Positions 18,051 to 27,772 of a stretch of DNA of 64,000 nt are shown in pieces. Positions within the stretch are counted from its first letter, which is position 1, and every line of letters begins with the position of its first letter. The notes under the pieces were generated by a model that was given only the letters and a program-made list of their open reading frames with translations, was not told the DNA's origin and made no database searches. Source of the DNA: BD2-11 sp965115885 (lineage in GTDB: Bacteria; Gemmatimonadota; Gemmatimonadetes; Longimicrobiales; Gaopeijiaceae); contig OZ220479.1 in the NCBI GenBank assembly GCA_965115885.1, forward strand, positions 2,666,001-2,730,000, in the 5' to 3' direction. Made by a program: the position numbers and the translations under genes.

Positions 18051-19751
18051 GTGACTACCTTTGCACGTTCCCGGTCGGCGTCCGGCCCTCGTGCACCATG
18101 CTCCCCCCGTCCTCCCTTGCCCCACCCCTCGCGCGGACGCTTCGCGCTGTCCGGGATCCCAACGCTTCTCCGGCGACCGTCGGCGTCGTTGCTTGCGGCG
18201 CTAGCGCTCCCGGCGACCGCCAGCGGACAGCTCGTCGGGGGTCCGCTGGTTCCGTCGGGCCATCTGCGGCTGGACGTCGACGCGCACTACGTCGCGTGGG
18301 ACGAGCGCTTCGGCCTGCGGCACGAGGGGGGATCGCGAATCGAAGAGATCGAACCGCTGGGATGGAACCTCGGCAGCGGCGCGCTGGGCACGGACCGGGT
18401 GTCCTCGGCCGCGCTCGCCGAAGCGCGCCTGAGAACCCTCTTCGAGGATCCCGGCTACCGGTTCGATTTGGGGAACGCCACCCACCTGCTCTCGGCCCAC
18501 GTGCGGCGCGTGCCCCTCGGGTTCCGGCTCGGCGTGTTCCGCTGGCTGACGGTGGGGGCGTCGCTGCCCATGGTGCAGCGCAAGATCGACTCGGATCTGA
18601 TCTACGCGTCCGGGGCGGCCAACGCCGGGCTGGCGCCGTCCTCGTCCGCGAGCGAACCGTTCCTGACCGAGTACCGGGCCGCGCTCGCCGAAGCGCGCGC
18701 GGCCGTCGACCTCGAGTGCGGAACGGACGGCGACACCCCCGAATGTCGGGCGGACCGGACCTTTCTCGAGCGGGGCGACACGCTGCTCGTATCCCTCGCC
18801 ACGCTGTTCGGAGAGTCGGCCTTCTTCCCTCTGGAGAGCTCCGAGGCGGGCGCCACCCTCGCCGCCCGCATGGAGAAGATGCGGAGCGGGCTGGCGGAGA
18901 TGGGCGCGAGCGCCTTCACGACTCCGCTCCCGTTCGGCGTCCCCATGGACCAAACCGACTTCGATTCGCTGGTGGTCGCTCCGACGTACGGGAGAGCCGG
19001 CCTTCCCCTGAAGGGAACGGACCCGCTCTGGGAGCCCGGAGACCTGGAGGTCAGCGCGGCCGTCCGGCTCTTGAACCTGACTTCGCGCCGCGCGGACTCC
19101 GCGAGCGCGCCGGACGACTCCGTCGCCTCGCCCGGGCCGGGCGGCGGCGGGTTCGGGATTCGTCTGGGAGTGGCGGGCACGCTGCGCCTGCCCACCGGCA
19201 CTCCGCAGGACACGATCCGCGAGTTCCTGGACATGGAGATCGCCGAGGGCCAGATGGACGTGGAGGTGCGCGTCTTCGGCGGCTTCGACTGGGCTCGGCG
19301 GGTGGGGCTGGCCTTCGACGCGCGCTACGGAATCGCCTCTCCGGCGAACGTCCGCCGGCGCGTCCGGGCGCCCGACGCGGGCTTCGCTCCCCGACCGCCG
19401 CTGGAGACGGTGCGGTGGCGTCCGGGCGACTACCTCGAATACTCGGTCTCCCCGCAACTTCTGGTCACGCCCGAGCTGGCGATCGGCTTCGTCTACCGGT
19501 CCTTCAGCCGAGGAGCGGACGCCTTCGAGGGCGAGGCGGCGAAGCTGGCGGCGCTCTCGCTCGAGACCGAGGCCGAAGTGCGGTCCGTAGGGGTGGACGC
19601 CAAGTACTCGAGCTTCCTGGCGGGCGGCTTCCCGCTGGAGGTGCGGTTCGGCTGGGAGACCGCGTTCGGCGGCGCGGGCGGCAGAACCCCGAAGACGGGC
19701 AGGGTGCGCTTCGGGGCGAGTCTCTTCCGGAGGATTTGGGGCGGTGGCTGA
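18051..19751 (+). CDS. Predicted outer-membrane beta-barrel protein, hypothetical
   Basis: A protein of about 566 residues with an N-terminal signal peptide (SASLLAALALPATASGQ) and alternating amphipathic strands typical of a barrel (LRLDVDAHYVAW, FRLGVFRWLTVGASLPMV, VEVRFGWETAFGG). Two cysteines (about residues 224 and 232) could form a loop disulfide. No specific family is recognised. The start is uncertain: GTG 18051 opens the frame, but the first 40 residues are Pro/Arg-rich and no ribosome binding site is clear, so a later non-ATG start is possible. Its end converges on the GIY-YIG gene with 12 bases between stops; a small inverted repeat (TGATCG/CGATCA) spans the stop. This is the last core-type gene before the defence island. 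Confidence 0.65.
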   Translation: MTTFARSRSASGPRAPCSPRPPLPHPSRGRFALSGIPTLLRRPSASLLAALALPATASGQLVGGPLVPSGHLRLDVDAHYVAWDERFGLRHEGGSRIEEIEPLGWNLGSGALGTDRVSSAALAEARLRTLFEDPGYRFDLGNATHLLSAHVRRVPLGFRLGVFRWLTVGASLPMVQRKIDSDLIYASGAANAGLAPSSSASEPFLTEYRAALAEARAAVDLECGTDGDTPECRADRTFLERGDTLLVSLATLFGESAFFPLESSEAGATLAARMEKMRSGLAEMGASAFTTPLPFGVPMDQTDFDSLVVAPTYGRAGLPLKGTDPLWEPGDLEVSAAVRLLNLTSRRADSASAPDDSVASPGPGGGGFGIRLGVAGTLRLPTGTPQDTIREFLDMEIAEGQMDVEVRVFGGFDWARRVGLAFDARYGIASPANVRRRVRAPDAGFAPRPPLETVRWRPGDYLEYSVSPQLLVTPELAIGFVYRSFSRGADAFEGEAAKLAALSLETEAEVRSVGVDAKYSSFLAGGFPLEVRFGWETAFGGAGGRTPKTGRVRFGASLFRRIWGGG

Positions 19752-19763
19752 TCGCATGCACGA

Positions 19764-20294
19764 TCAATACCACCACACCGCGTAGCCTTTCCTTTGCAAC
19801 CGCACGGCCAGTCGTTCTTCCCACTCCGTAGCCTCGTCGTGCGGAACCGGGTTCAAGTGCTCATACATCTCGGGCAGGAGACGGCGACCGTAGTTTTTCA
19901 CAAATTTCGAGGACTTATAACCATCCATGTGCTGCTTGAAACGATTCTCAGGGTCAAGCGCAGTCTCGCCCACGTACACGCACGGGTTTCCGCTCCGTGG
20001 TCTGTAGTGCGGATTCTTTGCCCGAAACTTCTTTTTTTCCGACCAAATCGCGTCGCAAAGCAGAATCACGTAGACATTCCTGCCCCTTCCCCGATTCACC
20101 CTCCGTCGAGGCCGCTTCCTGGACGCGTCGTCCTCATGGCTCGTGGATGCAGAGACGGGCGAAGTCGTCTTGGACTGGTTCCGCCGCCCGGATGCGTCCC
20201 GTTCCCCGCGCCGGGCGGAAACGGCCTTCTTCAAGGTGCGAAAGGCCTTCATAGCAGAGAAAGCAAGCACGACGCCAACCATCTTCGACCACAT
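19764..20294 (-). CDS. GIY-YIG-like nuclease domain protein
   Basis: A 176-residue protein. The first 75 residues are basic and Ser/Arg-rich after a short hydrophobic stretch. The C-terminal 100 residues look like a GIY-YIG nuclease: VYVILL for the first motif, CVYVGETALDPENRFKQH for the second motif with the catalytic Arg, then KNYGRRLLPEMYEHL and the Glu of ATEWEERLA. The 25-residue insertion between the two motifs is longer than in classic members. It starts at ATG 20294 behind GGGAGAAG. It follows the DUF262 gene by 48 bases in the same direction, and both have a base composition near 50% GC, well below the surroundings, suggesting transfer as a pair. DNA cleavage is inferred from the motif only. 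Confidence 0.7.
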   Translation of the reverse strand: MWSKMVGVVLAFSAMKAFRTLKKAVSARRGERDASGRRNQSKTTSPVSASTSHEDDASRKRPRRRVNRGRGRNVYVILLCDAIWSEKKKFRAKNPHYRPRSGNPCVYVGETALDPENRFKQHMDGYKSSKFVKNYGRRLLPEMYEHLNPVPHDEATEWEERLAVRLQRKGYAVWWY

Positions 20295-20342
20295 CGTCTT
20301 CTCCCATCGTTTTTATTTTATCATTGTCGAATCATCGTCGAA

Positions 20343-21371
20343 TCATCGTTTCGTAATCTTGGGCCCGGCGTACACGACATAGATCGGCTCCCCAATTTCG
20401 ACGGGCCATGAAAAATGCAAGCGGAGGGTCAAGTGGGGAACTTTCCCGTGCCACGGACAAAAAAGCGAACTCGCCGGATCTTCCGGATGAGGGAAAGTCA
20501 GTTCGTGTTTAAAATCGCGTCTTTCGGAATCCGACGAGTTGGAAAAAAGCGCACGCCTTCCCGTGAAGTAGTCTCGATGGATGTGGCGACCTTCCGCATC
20601 GCGTTTGCCGTCGTCGCCGGAAGCTCGCGTGAAACGGTCCAACACATCGTCCAAGCTCAGGAGATGAAATGCGCAAAATCGATTGACGAACTCCCGATCC
20701 CGCATGGTCTTGGTTTTCAAGCTTCTTCCGGTCGCCTTCAGGAAGAGATCGGATTGCGCTTCTTCTTTGAGAAAACGTGTGCCCGGACCCATGTACAAGG
20801 AATTTCGCATCTGCTGCCGGGTCAACGGTTCGCCTGCGTTGACTCTTTCGAAAATATCCAGTCGGGCACGCTCCGGAACCTTCGAGTCGATGACGTAGAG
20901 AATGATATTGCAGTCTTCGATGCGATTTTTGATTTTGGGCGCCAACTCCGAAAACCGTCGGCCGTCGAGGTCCTTTCTGCCAGGAAGTTTCAATTTCAGC
21001 CCGTCTGCGACAAAGCGACGAAATGTGGAAAGACGTTGCAAACCGTCCACCACCACCATGCGTCCTTGGTCGTCCTCCGCCATGTAAAACACGGGTAGCG
21101 GTATTCGCATGACGACGGATTCGACGAGCTTGCTCTGTTGAGTTTCCGACCAAACGAAATCGCGCTGGAAATCCGGATCCATGACATAATTCGATTGATT
21201 GATGCGCCGAATGACTTCATAGATTGTCCGGTTCTCGGATCGAATGAGGAGGCTGTCGATCGGATAATCTCCCCATGGCGCGCCCCCCTGATCCAAACCC
21301 TCCGGTTCTCCGTCGTCGTCGAACGGGGCAATCGTTCCTTCATTCACAAGGTCGTTCCGTTCGTGTTCCAT
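20343..21371 (-). CDS. DUF262 (ParB/Srx-like NTPase) family protein
   Basis: A 342-residue protein whose N-terminal two thirds are clearly DUF262: YPIDSLL, the motif MDPDFQRDFVWSE, KLVESVVMRIPLPVFYM, the nucleotide-binding VVVDGLQRLSTFRRF, and the later IFERVNAGEPLTRQQMRNSLY. DUF262 is the GmrS-type NTPase/recognition domain of type IV restriction enzymes of the GmrSD and BrxU kind, usually fused or paired with an HNH DUF1524 domain. No DUF1524 domain is present here; the last 110 residues are short and unrecognised. The start is ATG 21371 behind GGGAGAAACC, since the in-frame sequence upstream is not DUF262-like. It pairs with the downstream GIY-YIG gene and follows the helicase gene by 226 bases. 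Low local GC suggests horizontal origin. Confidence 0.85.
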   Translation of the reverse strand: MEHERNDLVNEGTIAPFDDDGEPEGLDQGGAPWGDYPIDSLLIRSENRTIYEVIRRINQSNYVMDPDFQRDFVWSETQQSKLVESVVMRIPLPVFYMAEDDQGRMVVVDGLQRLSTFRRFVADGLKLKLPGRKDLDGRRFSELAPKIKNRIEDCNIILYVIDSKVPERARLDIFERVNAGEPLTRQQMRNSLYMGPGTRFLKEEAQSDLFLKATGRSLKTKTMRDREFVNRFCAFHLLSLDDVLDRFTRASGDDGKRDAEGRHIHRDYFTGRRALFSNSSDSERRDFKHELTFPHPEDPASSLFCPWHGKVPHLTLRLHFSWPVEIGEPIYVVYAGPKITKR

Positions 21372-21597
21372 GGTTTCTCCCGCGCTACCGCTTTGGCAAC
21401 GATCTTTTTCGTTGATCCTGTACCAAAGGCTAGCGCCTACGGTGAGAAAAGTAAAATTCCTCCCCTTGTTGCTTCCACCACGTCTCACATCTCCGGGTTG
21501 ACGTTGACCCCGGTGTCGAGAAGGCAGGGCACCCGGACAACATTCGAACGTTAGCCGCAGTCGCAACGTTGCGTATAAGTTCATCGAACGCTCCGTT
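21372..21597 (-). other. 226-base spacer between helicase and DUF262 genes
   Basis: No coding sequence is supported here. The stretch is of low GC compared with the helicase gene. It separates the six-gene cluster from the DUF262/GIY-YIG pair and is the likely place for a separate promoter, but no convincing -35/-10 pair was found on the minus strand. A run ending GGGAGAAACC just before 21371 is the DUF262 ribosome binding site. Confidence 0.5.
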
Positions 21598-24500
21598 TCA
21601 GGTCTCGTAGCCACCGTCGAGGATGTCCTTCAGCGTCCCGTGCGGCGGATCCGGCTCCGCGCCGTCCGCGAACTCCGGCGCGACGAACAAAGGATTGCCG
21701 GGCGACCAGAGCTCCACGCTCTCGACGTGTTCCTCGAAATACTCCGGGTCCGTCGTCACCCGCAACGACGCGCTCATGCCCGGCGCCCGCAGCCCGTACT
21801 CGCGCCACCCCAGCGGCTGAATCCCGACGCCGGGCGCCATGAGGCGGTCCGACGCGACGATCCGATCCAGATCCTCCATGGTCACGGTCGACGGCGCGTG
21901 CGGCGGCACGGAGAGTTCGTCCTCCGCGGCGGCGTCGATGTCCAACCCCGCGTCTCGACGCTCGTTCGCTTCGCGTTCGATGTCGGCGACGAGATCGGCG
22001 CGCTCGCGGGCGTCCCGTCCCCGTCCCGAGAGCACGCTTCGCGATATCGCGCCGGGCAATCGGGCCAGAATCGGCTGCAGGCGTCCCACCACGGTCTCGA
22101 ACAGACCGATGCGCTCGCGCAGAGCGCGGTAGATGTCGGTCTCCACCGTGTCCTCGTAGTGCAGGTTGACGACGCGAATGATCTCGTGCTTCTGGCCCAG
22201 CCGGTCGATGCGTCCGATGCGTTGCTCCACCCGCATGGGATTCCACGGCATGTCGTAGTCGACCACGGCGCCGCAGAACTGGAAGTTCAAGCCCTCCGCC
22301 GCCGCGTCGGTGCACAGCAGAATGTCCGCTTGGCGATCCCGGAACCTTCGTTTCGCGTCGTCCCTTCCGATCCCGCGCCACACGCCGTCGGCTCCGAGCG
22401 CCTCTCCGCCCCGCCCGGAGAAGCACAGCAGCGTCCATTCGGCGTCCTCGACGAGCGCATCGCGCAGGAAGTCCATGGTGTCGGTGTACTGGGTGAAGAC
22501 CATCGCCTGGTCGTGGCCCGACCGGCGCAGATCGCGCAACGCGTCCTTGAGGGCGCCGAGTTTGCTGTCCGGCGGCAGCTGGCGGATCGCATCCAGAAGG
22601 CGGTCGATCTCCGCCCGCTCCTCGAGGGCGAGCGCCTCGCGTTCGAGGCGCGCCGCCTGGTCGACATCGACGATCTCGTCGACGACTTCGTCGTCCGGCA
22701 GGTCCTCGTCGCGGCCGAAGTCTTCCGGGCGCCCGCCGTCGGCGATGGCGTCGCGGCGCTTGCGCAGCGTCTCGCGCAACGCCACGAAGCTGCTGGCGAG
22801 TCGGCGGCGGTAGATCGTCATGACGAACCCGACCGCCGGACGTTCCTTTCCGCTCGCCCGGCTGTACGCGTCCTCGATGTAGTCCTCGACCGCGTCGTAG
22901 ATCGCCCGCTCCACGCCCGTCATCTCCAGGAAGCGGTCCTCGACCCGGCGTTCCGCGATCGGCGTCGCGATCATTCCCTTCCGGAAGTAGCGCCGCAACA
23001 ACTCGCGAGTGTTGCGCGAGATCAGCCCGCGGACCGGAGTGCGGGCCCGCATGACCGCGACCGCTCCCCGGCGTTCGCCGGTCCCCAGCCGGCGGCGCGG
23101 GATGCCGGAGGCGTGGCGCAACGCGCGGAGCACCGCGTTGGCCTTCAGCCGGGAGAGGCCGGTCAAGCGCCGCGCCTCCGCCGTCCCGGTCTCGCCGTAC
23201 GCGCGCTCGGCGGAGCGAAACAGCGACGCCATCCGCTCCATGGCGCTTGCGGAAGGGCTCGGTCGTTCGATGTCCTCGAAGAAACCGAGAAACGCCGCTT
23301 CGCTCCATTCCGGCGGCAAACCGAGCAGATCGAGCAGGTCCCAGACCTCGACGGGATGCACCTGCATCGGCGTCGCCGTCATCAGGACTAGTCCCCGCGT
23401 ACGATCCTTCAGGTCCCGCATGAGCCTGAGCAGGGTGTTGGGACCGCCTTCCCGCCCGCTGCCCGCAGCCCGGCGCCGGGCGTGATGCGCTTCGTCGAGC
23501 ACCACCAGGTCCCACGGCTCCGCCGCTTCCAAGAGTTCCGCCCTCCGGTCGCTCCGGCGCATCAGCTGGCTCGAGGCCATCACGACCGGCTCGCGATGCC
23601 ATTCCTCGCGTCCGACAGGGCGCTCGTGCCGTCCGCGCAACGCGGGCGAGGGGTACCGCGCCAGCTTGCCGTCGGCGTAGATCGGCCAGTTGAGATTGAA
23701 CTTCTCGCGCAGCTCGATCTGCCATTGGCCGAGCACGGCCTTGGGCGCCAGGATCAGGATCCGCTTGGCGCGCTTGGCCAGCCATGCTTGCCGCAGCAGC
23801 AATCCGGCCTGGACGGTCTTGCCCAGCCCCACCTCGTCCGCGATCAGAAGTCGGGGCGGCCAGCTTCCGTAGAGTCGCTCGAACGTCCTCGCCTGATGCG
23901 GCCAGGGATCGACCGGCGCGGTCGCCTCGCCGACCCGGTCGCCGCCGCCGGGTCGCGACGGGGCTTCCCGGATGAACGCCCAGACCCGTGCGCGCAGGGG
24001 GTCGGGCGGCGATTCCGGCGGCTCCGCGTCGTCGGCCGACCGGGTTTTCGGCTTGCGCACGAAACGCTCCGGTTTCCGATCCAAGCGCGTCGGCAGACCC
24101 GTCGTCGGCTCGAAACGCATCAGTTCCCGGCGTACCGCTTCCGGCACGCCCAGCACGATCACGCGTTGCGCCTCCCCGGCCCAGATGCGCGCGAACTTCG
24201 ACTCCTCCTCGTCGACTCGTCCTGGCTCCGGCCCCCAGCTGGTGTAGACGCTGAAGCTCTCCCAGTTGCTCCGCCAGCCGGCGCCGGTCTCGTTCAGGCT
24301 TCCGGTCCAGGCGATCCGGTCGCCGACCCGATCCTCGACGATTCCGGTCTTCGCATGGAAGACGCCGTCCTGCGGGACCGGCTCGCCCTGCGCATTGCAG
24401 GGCACGGCGACCTTCACGTCGAGGAATTCGCGCGCGACCATCCATGCCAGGAGCTCCAGCGCACCGGCCGCCTCGGGATCGGGCGGGGCCAGCGGGACGC

Positions 24501-24780
24501 TCGTCAGGCGCCGCTCGACCGAGGTGCGTAGCTCCTCGCCCCTCTCGATCGCCTCGATCTCGGGGGATTCCAGCGTGCAGCCGACCACGAGCCGCATCCG
24601 CCCGCCGTTGCGCACCAGCCCCTCGATGCCGCGCGCCGCGAGCGCCAGGGCAGCGGCGTTGAAGTAGCCGGTCAGCCGGTCGTAGCGTTCCGCGTCCTCG
24701 AGCGCGGGGACATGGAACAGCTGGACGAGATCCCCGTCCTCGACCGTGTAACCGAGATTCCATGAGCGGTCGCGCAGCAT
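21598..24780 (-). CDS. PLD-domain SNF2-type helicase (Hma-like defence locus)
   Basis: A 1060-residue two-part protein. Residues about 30-180 form a phospholipase-D-like domain with H142xK144 and the GSLNETG motif (160-166). A SNF2/superfamily-2 helicase follows: DEVGLGKT at 315-322, DEAHH at 429-433, the TATPMQ motif about 60 residues later, FTQYTDTMDFL, CTDAAAEGLNFQF and motif VI QRIGRIDRLGQ. Such proteins translocate on DNA; the PLD domain could cleave, but only one HKD-type motif is visible, so activity is unproven. It is the last gene of the cluster, starting 10 bases after the methylase stop. PLD-helicases next to DUF1156 methylases and DUF499 ATPases are known anti-phage gene neighbours. 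The C-terminal 200 residues are unassigned. Confidence 0.88.
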   Translation of the reverse strand: MLRDRSWNLGYTVEDGDLVQLFHVPALEDAERYDRLTGYFNAAALALAARGIEGLVRNGGRMRLVVGCTLESPEIEAIERGEELRTSVERRLTSVPLAPPDPEAAGALELLAWMVAREFLDVKVAVPCNAQGEPVPQDGVFHAKTGIVEDRVGDRIAWTGSLNETGAGWRSNWESFSVYTSWGPEPGRVDEEESKFARIWAGEAQRVIVLGVPEAVRRELMRFEPTTGLPTRLDRKPERFVRKPKTRSADDAEPPESPPDPLRARVWAFIREAPSRPGGGDRVGEATAPVDPWPHQARTFERLYGSWPPRLLIADEVGLGKTVQAGLLLRQAWLAKRAKRILILAPKAVLGQWQIELREKFNLNWPIYADGKLARYPSPALRGRHERPVGREEWHREPVVMASSQLMRRSDRRAELLEAAEPWDLVVLDEAHHARRRAAGSGREGGPNTLLRLMRDLKDRTRGLVLMTATPMQVHPVEVWDLLDLLGLPPEWSEAAFLGFFEDIERPSPSASAMERMASLFRSAERAYGETGTAEARRLTGLSRLKANAVLRALRHASGIPRRRLGTGERRGAVAVMRARTPVRGLISRNTRELLRRYFRKGMIATPIAERRVEDRFLEMTGVERAIYDAVEDYIEDAYSRASGKERPAVGFVMTIYRRRLASSFVALRETLRKRRDAIADGGRPEDFGRDEDLPDDEVVDEIVDVDQAARLEREALALEERAEIDRLLDAIRQLPPDSKLGALKDALRDLRRSGHDQAMVFTQYTDTMDFLRDALVEDAEWTLLCFSGRGGEALGADGVWRGIGRDDAKRRFRDRQADILLCTDAAAEGLNFQFCGAVVDYDMPWNPMRVEQRIGRIDRLGQKHEIIRVVNLHYEDTVETDIYRALRERIGLFETVVGRLQPILARLPGAISRSVLSGRGRDARERADLVADIEREANERRDAGLDIDAAAEDELSVPPHAPSTVTMEDLDRIVASDRLMAPGVGIQPLGWREYGLRAPGMSASLRVTTDPEYFEEHVESVELWSPGNPLFVAPEFADGAEPDPPHGTLKDILDGGYET

Positions 24781-24790
24781 GGATCGGAAT

Positions 24791-27772
24791 TCAGTCCTCG
24801 CGCCAGAGCTTGAGCTGATCCGGCTCGTCGACGCGCTCCCCGTAGGCCAAACGACTCAGGTGGTAAAGCGCCTCGAAGTCGCTTCCCGCCGCCGCCGCCT
24901 CACCTTCGAGGTCGATGCCCGTGAACGCCTTGGAAACCGGCAGCACCTCGAGCGCCGCCTCGAGGGCCGCGAAGAATCGCGCATCCTTGTCCACCGACGC
25001 GTCGGCGAGCAACTCTCGAGCGGCGTTCAGCGAACGCAGGCGCGCCATGTTCGCCGCGTGGTGGATGGCGTCGATCATCCCGCGCGACCCGTCGGCGGGG
25101 CCGAGCGCCCCCTTGGCCGCCCGGTGCGCGCTGTCCCACAGAACGACGTTGCCGCCTTTCTTTCCGGCGAGCCGACCCACGACGTCGCGGTCGAGATCGG
25201 CGCCCACGGCGTGGGCCAACCGCAACGCCTCGTCGTAGGGGAAGATCGGCGCTCTGAAGGCGTCCCATGCGAGCACGAAGAAGGCGGTCGGAGCGTCGAG
25301 ATCGGCATCCGCCTCCAAGTGCGTCAACTGTTCCAAGCGCCAGCGCTTGACCTCGCGGCGCGCCGCGTCGAGCGCATCCTCCGGAGTCGCCGCATAGGGG
25401 TCCCACTCGTCCTCGAACAGCTGCAGCTGCTTCCGCCTTCGTCGTTCGTCCGGCATCTCGCGCGGCGTGCCCCTCCGAAGCGGCCAGCGGCGAGAGAACT
25501 CCTCCAGAGCCGGACCGAAGCAGGCGAGGTAGAGATCGACCCCGGCGATCCCCGCCTCCTGAAATTCCACGATCCGCTGGCGGACGGCCTGCGCCACCCG
25601 GGGCTCCACATCCTCCCAATAGACCTTTTCGTCGCCGTCGCCGCCCTCGTCGACGCGCGGGCGGCAGACCAGGAAGATCGTGCTCTTGGCCCCCGCCTTG
25701 TTGCGGATGTTCAGGCTGCCCGAGGCTTCCGTGTTGACGGGCCAGGATGCCGTGATCGTGAACCGCGCCTCCATCAGGCCCTTGGTGAGAGCGTCCCACG
25801 CGCCCGTCGCCTTGTGCGTGAACATGAGCGTCATGACGCCGTCGGGCTTCAGCGCCCGGCGGCACTCCGCGAAGATCGACGCCATGCGCTCCTGGTAGTC
25901 GCGGCCCGCCAGCGCCGCCGCGCCCTTCTCGCCTCGGAATCGCGCCGGATTGGCGACCGCTTCGCTCTCCTTGTCGGTCAGGACGCGTCGGAACAGCTCC
26001 GGATAGACATGGCCGGCCGTGCGCTTGAGCCAGACGTAGAAGAAATCCGAGAGCTCGGCGTACATGACGTTGTCGTAGTACGGCGGGTCCATGACCACCG
26101 CGTCGACGCTGCCGTCCTCGATGTGGTCCAGGCTGTCGCCGGGCTTGCAGGAGATCGTGATCGGCGGCGGTGTGTATTCGCTCCCGAAGAAGCCATCGTC
26201 GCCGCTGGCTTCCGGACGGACCAGCGACACGAGCTCGCCGATGCACTTGGTGGTCTTCTCGATGGCCCAGTCATATCCTACGCCGGACACCAATGGGGCC
26301 ATTTCCGCATAGGACCATACGAAACCGAAATCATGACGGTCGAAAATCGACCTGACACGATTCGTCGTATTGTCCCATCGGCCACTTCGAGAATTGTAGT
26401 TGAGTATAGTGTCGAGAGCCAGAGCCAAATACCCATACGCCGCCCGGCGAACATCGGTCAGCTTGCCGTCCTTCCGATCAGTTTCGAGCATCTCCCGGAA
26501 GATCTCGACGCCGGTGCCGTGGCAGAGAAGCTGGCGCGGCGAGAACAGGTCGCGCCACAACGGCATGCCGTACCGAATGGGCGTTAAGTCACTTCCATTT
26601 TCAGGAAAGCGTTCGCTCGGCATCATGTCGAACGCCTCCCATTCGGGCAGCTTCTCGGCGAGCCGCGCCTCGATGGCCGCGCCGTTGTCGTCCTCCGGTC
26701 GCGGGGCCCGGTATCCGCGAACCCACCTGTCCTTCCCCCGCCTGCCGGACTTGAGAATCTTCGGAACACGCTTCTTGTACACGACGGCGTAGAGCTGTTC
26801 GCCCATCCCGCCGGCCCGGGCCTGACGCTTGATCTCGTCGCCGTCGACGACGCGGCCGCAGTCGGAATACGGGCAGGAGCCGACGCCGCGCGACACCGTG
26901 CCCTTCGACTGGTTTCGCGCGCGTTCAACGATCTCGAACGAACAGATCCTGTTCTCGGATCCGAGGCCCGTGCCCAGCTCCGGCTTCAGTCGAACTCCGG
27001 TCCCGCCGGGCGCCAAACGCCAATTGGGGGACAGCGGAATCAGACCGGCGCAATACGGACAGATGATCGTGCGGGCCCAAAGGTACGTCATATCCACTTG
27101 GCCGGGAGCGCGCTTCTGCGGAAAACAGAACCCTAAACGATCTTCAAGTCGATTACGCCATACGCTGGCCAACGACTCGAACAGAATTCTCATTTCATGG
27201 GGCAGTCTCGAGGGCCACTCCACCGTGGCTCTCAGGAGCATCGCCGCAACAGGATTCAGGTCGTTTCCGATGGCCCACAAACCGAGCCGGGCTGTCTCGA
27301 ACGGTATGCTCCCTCCCCCAGCGGTCGGATCACAAACACGAATGGAGCTGGGCGAGGTGGAGAGATTGGATTCGATCCACTCCCTGTCGGACGGTGTGGG
27401 CGAGAACTTGAAGGCTCGATCATAGCCGTAGGGGTTGGCTACGCGAATTCCAGTCCGCTTTGCCCGGTCGATTGCGAATCGTGCAGCCACCGGATCTCCA
27501 TGGATCCCCAACACATGCAGAAACCGCTCCCGATCCGCATCCGCCGGAAGCAACGAAGCCAGAACGGCGGCCCGCGATGCCACCAGCGGTCGCCGCGCCC
27601 ACCAGACATGCAGGCGGTTGGGAGCGGGATACGGCGTCATCGGGGTCCGTTCTCGGACGCTCTCGATGCCAAGGGCCGCGATCGGCAACCAACGCTCGAT
27701 CAGGCGAATGTCGGTGTCGGACATGCGTTCAAATCCATTTTCGAGGATGCGCTGAAAGAACCCTTTCGCCAT
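24791..27772 (-). CDS. DUF1156-type DNA methyltransferase (Hma-like defence locus)
   Basis: A 993-residue predicted DNA amino-methyltransferase. The N-terminal DUF1156 segment includes LIERWLPIAALGIESVRE and LHVWWARRPLVASRAAV. The AdoMet site is DPTAGGGSIPFE (148-159), and the catalytic motif DPPY lies near residue 560 in VVMDPPYYDNV, as in N6-adenine or N4-cytosine methylases. A zinc-finger-like segment (CPYC at about 250 and CPYSDC at about 310) separates the two, and a long C-terminal region is unassigned. The start is ATG 27772, inside the last 44 bases of the HNH gene, so it is probably coupled. Base composition dips toward 50% between about 26.27 and 26.62 kb, hinting at a mosaic gene. 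It may mark self DNA for the cluster; that role is inferred from related loci. Confidence 0.9.
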   Translation of the reverse strand: MAKGFFQRILENGFERMSDTDIRLIERWLPIAALGIESVRERTPMTPYPAPNRLHVWWARRPLVASRAAVLASLLPADADRERFLHVLGIHGDPVAARFAIDRAKRTGIRVANPYGYDRAFKFSPTPSDREWIESNLSTSPSSIRVCDPTAGGGSIPFETARLGLWAIGNDLNPVAAMLLRATVEWPSRLPHEMRILFESLASVWRNRLEDRLGFCFPQKRAPGQVDMTYLWARTIICPYCAGLIPLSPNWRLAPGGTGVRLKPELGTGLGSENRICSFEIVERARNQSKGTVSRGVGSCPYSDCGRVVDGDEIKRQARAGGMGEQLYAVVYKKRVPKILKSGRRGKDRWVRGYRAPRPEDDNGAAIEARLAEKLPEWEAFDMMPSERFPENGSDLTPIRYGMPLWRDLFSPRQLLCHGTGVEIFREMLETDRKDGKLTDVRRAAYGYLALALDTILNYNSRSGRWDNTTNRVRSIFDRHDFGFVWSYAEMAPLVSGVGYDWAIEKTTKCIGELVSLVRPEASGDDGFFGSEYTPPPITISCKPGDSLDHIEDGSVDAVVMDPPYYDNVMYAELSDFFYVWLKRTAGHVYPELFRRVLTDKESEAVANPARFRGEKGAAALAGRDYQERMASIFAECRRALKPDGVMTLMFTHKATGAWDALTKGLMEARFTITASWPVNTEASGSLNIRNKAGAKSTIFLVCRPRVDEGGDGDEKVYWEDVEPRVAQAVRQRIVEFQEAGIAGVDLYLACFGPALEEFSRRWPLRRGTPREMPDERRRRKQLQLFEDEWDPYAATPEDALDAARREVKRWRLEQLTHLEADADLDAPTAFFVLAWDAFRAPIFPYDEALRLAHAVGADLDRDVVGRLAGKKGGNVVLWDSAHRAAKGALGPADGSRGMIDAIHHAANMARLRSLNAARELLADASVDKDARFFAALEAALEVLPVSKAFTGIDLEGEAAAAGSDFEALYHLSRLAYGERVDEPDQLKLWRED

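Noticed and set aside
20343..21371. Complete GmrSD-type enzyme
   Set aside because: The DUF1524 HNH domain is missing; only the DUF262 part is present.
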